A DNA stretch of 40,199 nt from Caulobacter sp. CCH9-E1 (GCF_001556515.1 NZ_LSJA01000297.1:1-40199), one strand, 5' to 3'; positions 25,818-34,905 are shown, counted from the stretch's first letter. Notes: generated by a model from the letters alone, not told the origin. Program-made: numbers and translations.

Positions 25818-25901
25818 ATGGCCAAGACGGCATCGATCACCGGCCTCATCGGTCGCCTCTCCAGGGGGCGGGTGGCGGGCGCGCGAGGCGTCGGGTCCTG
25901 A
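25818..25901 (+). pseudogene. Probable remnant of GDP-mannose 4,6-dehydratase gene (gmd/lpsA)
   Basis: A 27-codon frame starts MAKTASITG, close to the universal N-terminus of GDP-mannose 4,6-dehydratases (MAKTALITGVTGQDG type). It then turns into unrelated arginine/glycine-rich sequence and ends at a TGA that overlaps the perB start (TGATG). In C. crescentus a full gmd-like lpsA sits at this place between rsaE and the acetyltransferase. The simplest reading is an internal deletion that kept the start and the overlap with perB. The mini-frame may still couple perB translation. The homology is only nine residues, so this stays tentative. Confidence 0.5.
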
Positions 25902-26533
25902 TGGCCGCGGGTGTCGTCATCATCGGCGGCGGCGGCCACGCCAAGGTGGTCATCGAAAGCCTCCGGGCGGCGGGCGAAACCGTCTCGGCGATCGTCGACG
26001 CCGATCCGACCCCGCGCGAGGTGTTGGGCGTTCCGGTGGTGGGCGATGATCTCGCCCTTCAAGGCCTCCGCGCCCAGGGTTTCTCCAGGCTTTTCGTGGC
26101 CGTTGGAGACAATCGCTTGCGGCAGACGCTGGGGCGCAAGGCGCGCGAGCTGGGCTTTGGCTTGGTCAATGCGATCCACCCCTCGGCGGTGATTTCAGCC
26201 AGCGCGCGGCTGGGCGAAGGCGTGGCCGCGATGGCCGGCGCCGTCGTGAACGCCGAGAGCCAAGTCGGCGACTTGGCCATCATCAACACCGGCGCGGTCG
26301 TGGACCATGACTGTCGCCTCGGCGTCGCTTGCCATGTCGCGCCGGCTTCAGCGCTGGCCGGCGGCGTCAATGTCGGCGATCGAGCGTTCCTGGGCGTGGG
26401 CGTGCGCGTTATCCCCGGCGTCACGATCGGCGCTGACACGGTCGTGGGCGCCGGCGGCGTCGTTGTCCGGGATCTTCCGGACGCGGTGCTGGCGATCGGC
26501 GCGCCCGCCAAGATCAAAGGAGACCGGTCATGA
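25901..26533 (+). CDS. perB: GDP-perosamine N-acetyltransferase
   Basis: A 210-residue acetyltransferase of the NeuD/PglD type, which transfers acetyl from acetyl-CoA to the 4-amino group of GDP-perosamine in O-antigen synthesis. The N-terminal Rossmann-like part has VVIIGGGGHAKVVIESLRA. From about residue 95 comes a left-handed beta-helix with hexapeptide repeats. The probable catalytic base is H136 in VVDHDCRLG, at the expected place. It ends IGAPAKIKG, typical of the family. The start overlaps the stop of a 27-codon frame upstream, and its own stop overlaps the per start (ATGA), so translation is probably coupled. Without gmd nearby, the GDP-4-keto-6-deoxymannose must come from elsewhere in the genome. 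Confidence 0.82.
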   Translation: MAAGVVIIGGGGHAKVVIESLRAAGETVSAIVDADPTPREVLGVPVVGDDLALQGLRAQGFSRLFVAVGDNRLRQTLGRKARELGFGLVNAIHPSAVISASARLGEGVAAMAGAVVNAESQVGDLAIINTGAVVDHDCRLGVACHVAPASALAGGVNVGDRAFLGVGVRVIPGVTIGADTVVGAGGVVVRDLPDAVLAIGAPAKIKGDRS

Positions 26534-27657
26534 CCAGCCCGGCCAACAGCTTGCCCCGCATCTCCGTCGCCGCGCCGCGCCTTGACGGCCGTGAGCGCGA
26601 ATATGTTCTGGAGTGCATGGACACGACGTGGATTTCGTCGGTCGGCCGCTTCATCTCGGAGTTCGAGAAGGGCTTCGCGGCCTATTGCGGGGTCAAGCAC
26701 GCGATCGCCTGCAACAACGGCACGACCGCCTTGCACCTGGCCCTGGTGGCGTTGGGCATTGGGCCCGGTGACGAGGTCATCGTCCCCAGCCTGACCTATA
26801 TCGCCTCGGTCAACGCCGTGACCTATTGCGGCGCGACGCCCGTGCTGATCGACAACGATCCGCGAACCTTCAATCTGGACCCGGCCAAGCTGGAAGCCCT
26901 GGTCACGCCCCGCACCAAGGCGATCATGCCCGTGCACCTGTACGGCCAGATCTGCGACATGGAGCCGATCCTGGAGGTCGCTCGAAAGCACGGTCTGAAG
27001 GTCGTCGAGGACGCCGCCGAGGCCGTCGGCGCGACCTACCATGGCAAGATGTCGGGTTCGCTGGGCGACTGCGCGACGTTCAGCTTCTTCGGCAACAAGA
27101 TCATCACCACCGGCGAGGGCGGGATGATCACCACGGACGATGATGAGCTGGCCGCCCGCATGCGGCTGCTGCGCGGGCAGGGCATGGACCTTTCGCGCCG
27201 CTACTGGTTCCCGGTCGTCGGCTTCAACTACCGCATGACCAACATCGAGGCCGCGATCGGTCTGGCCCAGCTCGAGCGTGTCGACGAGCACCTCGCGGCT
27301 CGCCAACAGGTCGTGGCCTGGTACGACGAAAAGCTCTCGCGCCTGGGCAACCGGGTCATCAAGCCCTATGTCGCGCCGACCGGCCGCCACGTGTTCTGGA
27401 TGTACACCGTGCGCCTGGGCGAGGGGCTGTCGACCTCACGCGATCAGGTGATCAAGGATCTGGACGCTTTGGGCATTGAAAGCCGTCCGGTGTTCTACCC
27501 CATGCACGTGATGCCGCCTTACGCGCATCTCGCCACGGACGACCTGAAGCAGGCCGAGGCGTGCGGCGCCGACGGCCTGAACCTGCCCACGCATGCCGGC
27601 CTCACCGAAGCCGACATCGACCGCGTCGTCGCGGCCCTCGACCAGGTGCTGGTCTAG
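26530..27657 (+). CDS. per: GDP-perosamine synthase (PLP aminotransferase)
   Basis: A 375-residue DegT/DnrJ/EryC1/StrS-family aminotransferase. It converts GDP-4-keto-6-deoxy-D-mannose plus glutamate to GDP-perosamine, the precursor of the Caulobacter smooth LPS that anchors the S-layer. The PLP-binding lysine is K190 in FFGNKIITTGEGGM, and the family block EDAAEAVGATYHGKMSGSLG precedes it. The N-terminus PRLDGREREYVLECMDTTWIS is characteristic of perosamine synthases. It overlaps perB by four bases and is followed after three bases by a glycosyltransferase, so it lies inside one operon. The sugar assignment rests on resemblance to the C. crescentus enzyme and on context. Confidence 0.88.
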   Translation: MTSPANSLPRISVAAPRLDGREREYVLECMDTTWISSVGRFISEFEKGFAAYCGVKHAIACNNGTTALHLALVALGIGPGDEVIVPSLTYIASVNAVTYCGATPVLIDNDPRTFNLDPAKLEALVTPRTKAIMPVHLYGQICDMEPILEVARKHGLKVVEDAAEAVGATYHGKMSGSLGDCATFSFFGNKIITTGEGGMITTDDDELAARMRLLRGQGMDLSRRYWFPVVGFNYRMTNIEAAIGLAQLERVDEHLAARQQVVAWYDEKLSRLGNRVIKPYVAPTGRHVFWMYTVRLGEGLSTSRDQVIKDLDALGIESRPVFYPMHVMPPYAHLATDDLKQAEACGADGLNLPTHAGLTEADIDRVVAALDQVLV

Positions 27658-27660
27658 TCG

Positions 27661-28698
27661 ATGCGCATTGTCCTCCTGTCCTCGATCGTGCCGTTCATCA
27701 ACGGCGGCGCGCGCTTCATCGTCGAGTGGCTGGAGGAAAAGCTGATCGAAGCGGGGCACCAGGTCGAGCGCTTCTACCTGCCGTTCACCGACGACCCGAA
27801 CGAGATCCTGCACCAGATCGCCGCCTGGCGGCTGATGGACCTGACGCAGTGGTGCGATCGGGTGATCTGCTTCCGGCCGCCGGCCTATGTGGTGGATCAT
27901 CCGAACAAGGTGCTGTGGTTCATCCACCATATCCGGACGTTCTATGACCTGTGGGACACCCCCTATCGCGGCATGCCGGACGATGCGGAGCATCGCGCCA
28001 TCCGCGACAACCTGCGGGCCCTCGACACCCGCGCCATCGCCGAGAGCCGCGCGGTGTTCACCAATTCTAAGGTCGTGGCCGACCGCCTGAAGGCGTTCAA
28101 CGGCCTCGACGCCACGCCGCTCTATCCGCCGATCTACCAGCCCGAACGCTTCACGCACGAGGGCTATGGCGACGAGATCGTCGCGATCTCGCGCCTGGAG
28201 CCGCACAAGCGCCAGGCCCTGATGATCGAGGCCATGCAGTACGTGAAGACGCCGGTGAAGCTGCGTCTGGCCGGCACGGCGTCCAGTCCCGAATACGGCC
28301 GTCAGCTGATCAAGATGACCCACGACCTGGGCCTCCAGGATCGCGTCATCCTCGAGGATCGCTGGATCAGCGAGGATGAGAAGGCGCAGATGCTGAAGAC
28401 GGCTCTGGCCGTCGCCTATCTGCCCAAGGACGAGGACAGCTATGGCTACCCGTCGCTGGAAGGCGCCCACGCCCGCAAGGCCATCGTGACCACCACCGAT
28501 TCCGGCGGAGTCCTCGAGCTGGTGGAGCACGGCCGCAACGGCCTGATCAGCGAGCCGGATCCGCGCGATCTGGCCCAGCAGTTCGATCGCCTGCACGCCG
28601 ACCGTCAGGCGGTCGCGGCGATGGGGCAGGCCTCGATGGACCGCCTGACCGAAATGAAGATCGACTGGGGCACGGTCGTGGAGCGTCTGACCTCATGA
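27661..28698 (+). CDS. O-antigen glycosyltransferase, GT4-like (first of a pair)
   Basis: A 345-residue GT-B glycosyltransferase in the perosamine operon, probably adding N-acetylperosamine to the growing O-antigen on the cytoplasmic side. The N-terminal half has LLSSIVPFINGGARFIVEWL and the second half a donor-binding region (EDRWISEDEKAQML, DEDSYGYPSLEGAHARKAIVTTTDSGGVLELV). It begins three bases after per. It resembles the following gene along its whole length (NGGA/RGGA start, NKVLWFIHH versus DKVLWLLHQ, DSGGVLEL versus DSGGLLEI), so the pair arose by duplication. The C. crescentus locus has glycosyltransferases named lpsD and lpsE; I do not assign the name here. Confidence 0.88.
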   Translation: MRIVLLSSIVPFINGGARFIVEWLEEKLIEAGHQVERFYLPFTDDPNEILHQIAAWRLMDLTQWCDRVICFRPPAYVVDHPNKVLWFIHHIRTFYDLWDTPYRGMPDDAEHRAIRDNLRALDTRAIAESRAVFTNSKVVADRLKAFNGLDATPLYPPIYQPERFTHEGYGDEIVAISRLEPHKRQALMIEAMQYVKTPVKLRLAGTASSPEYGRQLIKMTHDLGLQDRVILEDRWISEDEKAQMLKTALAVAYLPKDEDSYGYPSLEGAHARKAIVTTTDSGGVLELVEHGRNGLISEPDPRDLAQQFDRLHADRQAVAAMGQASMDRLTEMKIDWGTVVERLTS

Positions 28699-28708
28699 GG
28701 AAGCCCGC

Positions 28709-29746
28709 ATGAAGGTTCTGGTCGTCAACAACGCCGCGCCGTTCCAGCGTGGCGGCGCGGAAGAGCTGGCCGACCATCTGGTCCGCCGCCTGAACGCCAC
28801 GCCCGGCGTCCAGTCCGAACTGGTGCGCGTGCCGTTCACCTGGGAGCCCGCCGAGCGTCTGATCGAGGAGATGCTGATCGCGCGAGGGCTGCGCCTGCCC
28901 AATGTCGATCGGGTCATCGGCCTGAAGTTCCCCGCCTATCTGATCCCGCACCACGACAAGGTGCTGTGGCTGCTGCACCAGTTCCGCCAGGCGTACGACC
29001 TCTCGGAAGCCGGCCAGAGCCACCTGGATTTCGACGAGACGGGCCGATCGGTGAAGGCGGCGATCCGAGCGGCGGACAACGCCTGTTTCGCCGACTGCCG
29101 CAGGATCTACTGCAACTCTCCGGTCACTCAGAACCGGCTGATGAAGTTCAACGGCGTTGCGTCGGAAGTGCTGTATCCGCCGCTGAACGACGGCGAGCTG
29201 TTCACCGGCGGCGACTATGGCGATTACGTCTTCGCCGGCGGCCGTGTGGCCGCGGGCAAGCGCCAGCACCTGCTGATCGAGGCCCTGGCCCTGCTGCCGA
29301 ACGGTCCGCGCCTGATCATCGCCGGACCGCCGGAAAACGAGGCCTATGCCGATCGCCTGCGCCGTCTGGTCGAGGATCTGGGCCTGAAGGATCGGGTTGA
29401 TCTGCGCTTTGGTTTCCATCCGCGCGAGGACATCGCCCGCTGGGCCAACAACGCCCTGGCCTGCGCCTATCTGCCGTTCGATGAGGACAGCGTCGGCTAC
29501 GTGACCATGGAGGCCTTCGCGGCCGGCAAGCCGGTCCTGACGGTGACAGACTCCGGCGGCTTGCTGGAGATCGTCAGCGAGGACACTGGCGCGGTCGCTG
29601 ACCCCACGCCAGCGGCCTTGGCCGAGGCGCTGGATCGCCTAACATCCGACAGGGGGCGCGCCCTCTCGCGGGGCGAGACCGCGCGCGACCTCTGGCGCAA
29701 CAAGAATGTCACATGGGAGGCGACAGTGCGTCGTCTTCTTGATTAA
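28709..29746 (+). CDS. O-antigen glycosyltransferase, GT4-like (second of a pair)
   Basis: A 345-residue GT-B glycosyltransferase, a paralogue of the preceding one. Conserved parts are VVNNAAPFQRGGAEELADHL, KVLWLLHQFRQAYDL, YVFAGGRVAAGKRQHLLIEA and the donor-site region DEDSVGYVTMEAFAAGKPV with DSGGLLEI. It starts 10 bases after the previous stop, behind a good GAGGAAG ribosome binding site. Two tandem enzymes of this kind could form different linkages in the perosamine repeat. Role inferred from context between per and rsaF. Confidence 0.88.
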   Translation: MKVLVVNNAAPFQRGGAEELADHLVRRLNATPGVQSELVRVPFTWEPAERLIEEMLIARGLRLPNVDRVIGLKFPAYLIPHHDKVLWLLHQFRQAYDLSEAGQSHLDFDETGRSVKAAIRAADNACFADCRRIYCNSPVTQNRLMKFNGVASEVLYPPLNDGELFTGGDYGDYVFAGGRVAAGKRQHLLIEALALLPNGPRLIIAGPPENEAYADRLRRLVEDLGLKDRVDLRFGFHPREDIARWANNALACAYLPFDEDSVGYVTMEAFAAGKPVLTVTDSGGLLEIVSEDTGAVADPTPAALAEALDRLTSDRGRALSRGETARDLWRNKNVTWEATVRRLLD

Positions 29747-29803
29747 GCCACAAATATTGGCTTGAACCGCCGCATTCCGGCGGGGGCCTTGAAAGTCTGG
29801 AAA

Positions 29804-31414
29804 ATGCGAGTGCTGTCGAAAGTCCTGTCCGTTCGAACCTCGGTGATCGCCGTGGCTGTCGCCATGGCCGTGGCCGGCGGCGCCGAACGCGCTCATGCCG
29901 AGACCTTGGCTGACGCAATCACCGCCGCCTACCAGAGCAATCCCAATATCCAGGCTCAGCGCGCCGCGATGCGCGCCTTGGACGAGAACTACACTCAGGC
30001 TCGCGCCGCCTACGGTCTGCAGGCCAACGCCCAGGTGTCTGAAGCTTATGGCTACGCCCGGGGGCCGCAGACCGACGTAAGAAACGGTCTCGCGATCGAA
30101 AGGCGGACCCAGGAAGCGACCGCCCAATCGAACGAGCTTTCGGTTAGTCAGGCGCTCTACACCAATGGCCGATACGCCGCGCGACTGGCGGGGGTCGAGG
30201 CTCAGATCAAGGCGTCGCGCGAAAACCTTCGCCGGATCGAGATGGACCTGCTGGTGCGTGTCACCAACGCCTATGTCTCGGTGCGCCGTGATCGCGAGGT
30301 GCTTCGGATCGCCCAAGGCGGCGAGGCCTTCCTTCGCAAGCAACTGCAGGACACCGAGGACCGCTATAGCGTTCGCCAGATCACCCTGACCGACGTTCAG
30401 CAGGCCAAGGCGCGCCTGGCCGCCGCCTCCACGCAGGTGGCCAACGCCGCGGCGCAGCTGAATGTCACGCTCGCGAGCTACGCAGCTCTGGTCGGACATT
30501 TGCCGGATAACCTGGAGCCCGAGCCGGACATCGACGGCCTGCCCGCCACTCTGGACGAGGCGTTCAACCAAGCTGAAGAGTCGAACCCGTCCCTGAATGC
30601 GGCGCTCTTCACCGAAAGGGCCTCCCGTCTCGGCGTTGCCGAAGCAAGGGCCCAGCGTCTGTTCTCGGTCAGCGCCCGCGCCGACTATCGGAATGCGCCG
30701 TACCTGCCCTACAACGGCAAGGAGTCGAACCGCTCCAACACGGTCAACGCTTCAATCACCCTGACCCAGCCGCTGTTCAGCGGCGGCCAGTTGAATTCTC
30801 GGGTCCGCCAGTCGATCGAAGAGAATAATCGGGACAAGCTGCTGATCGACGACGCGCGCCGCAACATGGTGTTGAGCGTCTCGCAGTATTGGGACCAGCT
30901 GGTCGCCGCCCGGAAGTCGCTGGTCAGCCAGGAAGAGGAAATGAAGGCGAACACGATCGCCTTCTACGGCGTCCGCGAGGAAGAGCGCTTCGCCCTACGC
31001 AGCACGATCGAGGTTCTGAACGCGCAGGCCGAACTTCAAAACGCCCAGCTCGCCTTCATTCGCGGCCGGGCCAACGAGTATGTCGGGCGCGTCCAGTTGC
31101 TGGCCCAGGTGGGCACGTTGGAGGTGGGCGATCTGGCGCCGGGCGTGGCGTCTTACGATCCGAGCCGCAACTTCAAGAAGGTGCGTTACAAGGGCGTGTT
31201 GCCGACGGACCTGATCGTCCAGACCATGGACAAGATCGCGCTGCCGCTGGAGCCGAAGAAGCCCAAGGCCGGCGACACGACGCCGCTCCGGCCGCCGTCT
31301 TCCGAATTGCCGGCCAAGCCGGTCGCCGCGGACAAGGTCGCGCCGCCGCCGTCGATCAACGAGCTGCCGGCTCTGAGCGACAGCGACGCGCCGGTGGCCA
31401 CCGCGCCGAAGTGA
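29804..31414 (+). CDS. rsaF: Outer-membrane channel RsaF (TolC family)
   Basis: A 536-residue TolC-type outer-membrane efflux protein that completes the S-layer type I secretion path with RsaD and RsaE. The ATG at 29804 opens a signal peptide (MRVLSKVLSVRTSVIAVAVA, cleavage after AHA); a TTG at 29762 would add a non-signal extension and has no ribosome binding site. After cleavage comes ETLADAITAAYQSNPNIQAQR, the standard TolC start, and two OEP repeats (about 30-230 and 240-450) with the second-repeat signs TQPLFSGGQLNSRVRQ and TIEVLNAQAELQNAQ. The C-terminal tail (about 475-536) is proline-rich and periplasmic. Placement among the LPS genes, away from rsaDE, is as in C. crescentus, where a second rsaF copy exists elsewhere. 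Confidence 0.93.
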   Translation: MRVLSKVLSVRTSVIAVAVAMAVAGGAERAHAETLADAITAAYQSNPNIQAQRAAMRALDENYTQARAAYGLQANAQVSEAYGYARGPQTDVRNGLAIERRTQEATAQSNELSVSQALYTNGRYAARLAGVEAQIKASRENLRRIEMDLLVRVTNAYVSVRRDREVLRIAQGGEAFLRKQLQDTEDRYSVRQITLTDVQQAKARLAAASTQVANAAAQLNVTLASYAALVGHLPDNLEPEPDIDGLPATLDEAFNQAEESNPSLNAALFTERASRLGVAEARAQRLFSVSARADYRNAPYLPYNGKESNRSNTVNASITLTQPLFSGGQLNSRVRQSIEENNRDKLLIDDARRNMVLSVSQYWDQLVAARKSLVSQEEEMKANTIAFYGVREEERFALRSTIEVLNAQAELQNAQLAFIRGRANEYVGRVQLLAQVGTLEVGDLAPGVASYDPSRNFKKVRYKGVLPTDLIVQTMDKIALPLEPKKPKAGDTTPLRPPSSELPAKPVAADKVAPPPSINELPALSDSDAPVATAPK

Positions 31415-31430
31415 TCTCGCGCGACGTGAT

Positions 31431-32720
31431 CTAGCGCACGGGCAGCAGGCGGCGAAGGGCGTCCAGCCAGGCCGCGCGATCGAACGACACATGGCCGTTG
31501 CGGGACGTCGCGGCGGCAAGTTCCGCGCGCCATGTGTCGTCGTTGATCATCCGCGCCAGCTTGCGCGCCGCGTCGTCCTCGTCGGCCGCCGCCCAGCGTC
31601 CGGTCTGGTAGATCGCGCCGTCGCCTTCCACCGGGATCAGGGCGTAATCGACCAACTGGCTGGAGGCGGGATCCATGAACTCGACGTTCGAGGACCAGCC
31701 CGTCGCCAGGGTGGGTTTGCCCAGCCAGATCGCCTCGGCCAGCAGCAGGCCGTAGCCCTCGGAGCGATGCAGGGACAGGATGATGTCGCTGCTAGCCGTC
31801 AGCAGGGCCATGTCCTCGGCCGACAAGCTTTCCCGCATGAGCCGGATGGTCGGGTCTGCGGCGACGTCGGCGGCGAGGGCCGCGTAGGTGTCCGGATAGA
31901 GGTCCGCCCCGACCACCTTGCAGACGAGCAGCGTCGGGCGAGAAGTCTGGCGCCGGGCCGCCTGGAACGCGCGGAGCGCCGCGTACGGGTTCTTGCGCTG
32001 GGCGGTCGAGCGCAGGTCGAAGGCCATCAGCACCACCACCGCGTCGGCCGGAAGGTCAAAGCGGGCGCGGTCGGCGGCGGGCCGGGGATTGAGATAGAGC
32101 GGATAGGGCAGGGGCGTGACCTTGACCCTCGGCGGCGCGATCTTGCGCAGCGCATCGGCGGCGAAGGCCGAGGGGGTCCAGACTTCGTCCACGAGATCGA
32201 AGGCGGGCGCCCAGGCGGCGGGAGCGTCCTCCAGCTCCCACGCCCAGTAGCCGATGTGCCGCCGTCCTCCGAGAAGCAGGCCTTCCGTCTCGCGCGCCCA
32301 GCGCAGGAGCTCGGGCGGATTGATGTGCGAGATCACGACCCCGCGCTCTTTCGCGCCCGGCGGCGGATAGGCGGCCTCGAAGTCGACGGGCATGCCGACG
32401 AAGCTCGACAGGTCCACCGCTCGGACGGGAAGGCCGGCGTCGGCGAAGCCTCGCGCCAGCATTCGGGCGCCCTCTCCCAGGCCGTGGACGGCGCCGTGGA
32501 AGCCCACGACGGTGACGGGAAGGCTAGGGCGGCGGTTACGGCGACGCGTCCGGCGCAGGGTTCTGGCCTCCGCCGCGCGAAGGGCTTGGGACTTGGCGAA
32601 CTCATCGAGCCGCTGGCGCGCGCCCGACAGCATCGCCCCTGGCGCGGCCTTTGCCAGATGGGCGGCCCGGCGGATCGGCGTGGGGAGGGTCCGCCAAAGA
32701 GACAGGAGCGGTGAGGTCAT
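31431..32720 (-). CDS. Glycosyltransferase, GT4-like
   Basis: A 429-residue GT-B glycosyltransferase. A basic N-terminus is followed by VTVVGFHGAVHGLGEGARMLARGF. The C-terminal half has the EX7E donor motif inside LHRSEGYGLLLAEAIWLGKP (about residues 310-330), then TGWSSNVEFM. It is convergent with rsaF with a 16-base gap and divergent from the methyltransferase at 32885. Its site at the edge of the O-antigen cluster suggests LPS or another surface polysaccharide; no sugar can be named. Confidence 0.85.
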   Translation of the reverse strand: MTSPLLSLWRTLPTPIRRAAHLAKAAPGAMLSGARQRLDEFAKSQALRAAEARTLRRTRRRNRRPSLPVTVVGFHGAVHGLGEGARMLARGFADAGLPVRAVDLSSFVGMPVDFEAAYPPPGAKERGVVISHINPPELLRWARETEGLLLGGRRHIGYWAWELEDAPAAWAPAFDLVDEVWTPSAFAADALRKIAPPRVKVTPLPYPLYLNPRPAADRARFDLPADAVVVLMAFDLRSTAQRKNPYAALRAFQAARRQTSRPTLLVCKVVGADLYPDTYAALAADVAADPTIRLMRESLSAEDMALLTASSDIILSLHRSEGYGLLLAEAIWLGKPTLATGWSSNVEFMDPASSQLVDYALIPVEGDGAIYQTGRWAAADEDDAARKLARMINDDTWRAELAAATSRNGHVSFDRAAWLDALRRLLPVR

Positions 32721-32804
32721 CAGATCTTGGCCGGGGCGGTTTTGCGGAAGGACAAGCAGCTATAGCGATTTGCCTCGCGCCGGGGCCACGCCAAAAAGCG
32801 TGCA

Positions 32805-32828
32805 ACTGACATGCGCGAACTTGTCAGT
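32805..32828 (+). promoter_or_regulatory. Inverted repeat in a divergent promoter region
   Basis: ACTGACA (32805-32811) and TGTCAGT (32822-32828) form a perfect 7-bp inverted repeat with a 10-base spacer, so the half-sites lie on nearly the same face of the helix. It sits between divergent starts at 32720 and 32885. A TTGTCA overlapping the right arm, followed by GCTATC at 32845, could be the methyltransferase promoter, which a bound dimer would block. Confidence 0.45.
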
Positions 32829-32884
32829 CACAACCATTCGTGTCGCTATCGCAAAAGGGGGGACTAAACAGGCGGGGAGAGCGC

Positions 32885-34420
32885 GTGTCGACCGAATGGA
32901 CCGCAGGGTACGTCACCGACGTCAATTACACCTATGGCTACTACGCCGAACTGAACCCGCTTCGCTGCCGCCTGCCTTTGATGTTGGCCGGCCGACATGC
33001 GCCCCGGATCGAGAACGCCTGTGAGCTAGGTTTCGGTCAGGGGCTTTCGGTATCCATCCACGCCGCGGCCCAGCCGAACATTGACTGGTATGGCACGGAC
33101 TTTAACCCGTCCCACGCGGGCTTCGCATCCGAGATGACCCGCCTCTCCGGCGCGGAAGCCAAGCTCTATGACGAGGCCTTCGCCGAGTTCTGCCATCGGG
33201 GCGATCTGCCCGATTTCGACTTCATCGGCCTGCACGGGATCTGGACCTGGGTCTCCGACGTCAATCGATCCGTGCTCGTCGACTTCGTTCGCCGGAAGCT
33301 GCGCCCCGGCGGCGTTCTCTACATCTCGTACAACACCCTGCCAGGATGGTCGGCGTCCGCGCCAATCCGCCACCTGATGAAGCGTCATGCCGATGTGATG
33401 GGCGCGCCGGGGCAAGGAATCGTGGGGCAGACCGACGCCGCCCTGAACTTCATCGACCAGTTCCTGGCGCTCGAACCGCTTTATTCAAAGGCCAATCCGG
33501 GCGCGGTGGAGCGTCTCAAACAGGTAAAGTCCCAGGACCGCCGATACCTCGCGCACGAGTACATGAACCGTGACTGGCATCCGATGTACTTCGCCGACAT
33601 GGAGCGTTGGCTCGGCGACGCCAAGGTCGCGTTCGCCAGCTCGGCCCATCCCACCGACAATCTGAATGAATTGAACGTGACCGCGCAGCAGGCGGAGTTC
33701 CTCGGCGGCGTCACCGACCCCTCTTTGCGGGAAACGGTCAGGGACTACTGCGTCAATCAGCAGTTCCGACGCGATTACTGGATTCGCGGTGTCCGCGCCC
33801 TGACGGGCCACGAGCAAGCCGCGGCGCTTCGCGAAGAGCGCGTGATCCTCTCAGTGGCGAAGGAAGATCTTCCAAGAAAGGTCCGGGGCGTGTTGGGGGA
33901 GGCTGCTCTGATCGACGCCATCTACCAGCCGATCTACGAAGCGCTTCTCGATTACGAACCTCGCACCATCGGGGACATCGAGGCCAGCGTCGCGACCAAG
34001 AACGTCACCTTTGCGCAACTCGCGTCGGCCCTGACGGTGCTTCTCGGAGCCAATGTCATCAATCAGGTCGCGTCGGGGCAGGATCTCACCAAGGCCAAAG
34101 CGCGAGCGCTGGCTCTGAACAAGATCATCGCCCACAGGTCGCAGTCGGCGCCGGATATCGCCCATCTGGCCTCGCCCGTTATCGGCGGCGGGATCGCTGC
34201 GAACCGCTTCCAGCAGATCTTCTGGTTGGCCAAGCAGAATGGCGGCAAGACGCCGGACGATTGGGCGGCGCACGCCTGGTCGGTGTTGCGGTCGCAAGGC
34301 CAGGCGATCATCAAGGACGGAGCCACGCTGAAGGGCGACGATAATCTGGCCGAGTTGAAACGGCAGGCCGAGGAGTGGGGCTCTAAAATGCTGCCGGTTT
34401 GGACCGCGCTTGGCGTCTGA
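32885..34420 (+). CDS. SAM methyltransferase with methyltransferase regulatory domain
   Basis: A 511-residue protein with an N-terminal class I SAM methyltransferase domain (about 1-200: motif I ACELGFGQGLSVSIHAAA, acidic loop WYGTDFNP, and FDFIGLHGIWTWVSD) and a middle methyltransferase regulatory domain (about 200-290: YLAHEYMNRDWHPMYFADM). The remaining C-terminal part is helical. The GTG at 32885 is preferred over a GTG at 32840 because GGGGAG lies five bases before it and the family begins with the TEWTAGYVTDVNYTYGYY block. Substrate unknown; other members sit near surface-polysaccharide genes. It lies beyond the O-antigen cluster, divergent from a glycosyltransferase. Confidence 0.85.
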   Translation: MSTEWTAGYVTDVNYTYGYYAELNPLRCRLPLMLAGRHAPRIENACELGFGQGLSVSIHAAAQPNIDWYGTDFNPSHAGFASEMTRLSGAEAKLYDEAFAEFCHRGDLPDFDFIGLHGIWTWVSDVNRSVLVDFVRRKLRPGGVLYISYNTLPGWSASAPIRHLMKRHADVMGAPGQGIVGQTDAALNFIDQFLALEPLYSKANPGAVERLKQVKSQDRRYLAHEYMNRDWHPMYFADMERWLGDAKVAFASSAHPTDNLNELNVTAQQAEFLGGVTDPSLRETVRDYCVNQQFRRDYWIRGVRALTGHEQAAALREERVILSVAKEDLPRKVRGVLGEAALIDAIYQPIYEALLDYEPRTIGDIEASVATKNVTFAQLASALTVLLGANVINQVASGQDLTKAKARALALNKIIAHRSQSAPDIAHLASPVIGGGIAANRFQQIFWLAKQNGGKTPDDWAAHAWSVLRSQGQAIIKDGATLKGDDNLAELKRQAEEWGSKMLPVWTALGV

Positions 34421-34872
34421 AGCTCGCGCGGTTTGCGCGCTTGACGATAGCGCGGGGGCGACGGGAACGAGCGCTCGGAGGCGAGATGTCCCGCCCCGTC
34501 TGGCTCCGCTCAATAGTGACCCAAATTTCGGATGTTTAGCGGCGGCTATCCGATCGTCAAAAATGGAGTTCGATCGAAGTTCTGGCTTGCATAGGTAAAT
34601 TCCGCGGGGAGATAGAATATCGGCACATGGTTTAATCGGTGAGATGCTTTTCAGAGATCACGGACCCTCGAAGATCTTCCGTGGGTCTTGGCTCCCGAGG
34701 CGCTGTTAACGTCGATATTTTGACGGCGACGACAAGAATCAGACGTCGCCGGCGCGATAGCGGAAGTTGCAACGCGAAATCAGGCTAAAATGTCGGAATC
34801 TCGCCGCTGAGTGGTTGCGAAGCGACACCAGTTAAGATATGAAGAGGGTGTCTACCCACAAGACTTCCCATC

Positions 34873-34905
34873 AGCCCCGCCGGAGACCGAGTCGCCGGCG
34901 GGGCT
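34873..34905 (+). terminator. Terminator-like hairpin with no gene before it
   Basis: AGCCCCGCCGG (34873-34883) pairs perfectly with 34895-34905 across an 11-base loop and is followed by TGTTGT. The nearest plus-strand gene ends about 450 bases earlier, so it may end an unannotated small RNA, or it may serve the long methyltransferase 3' region. Confidence 0.5.
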
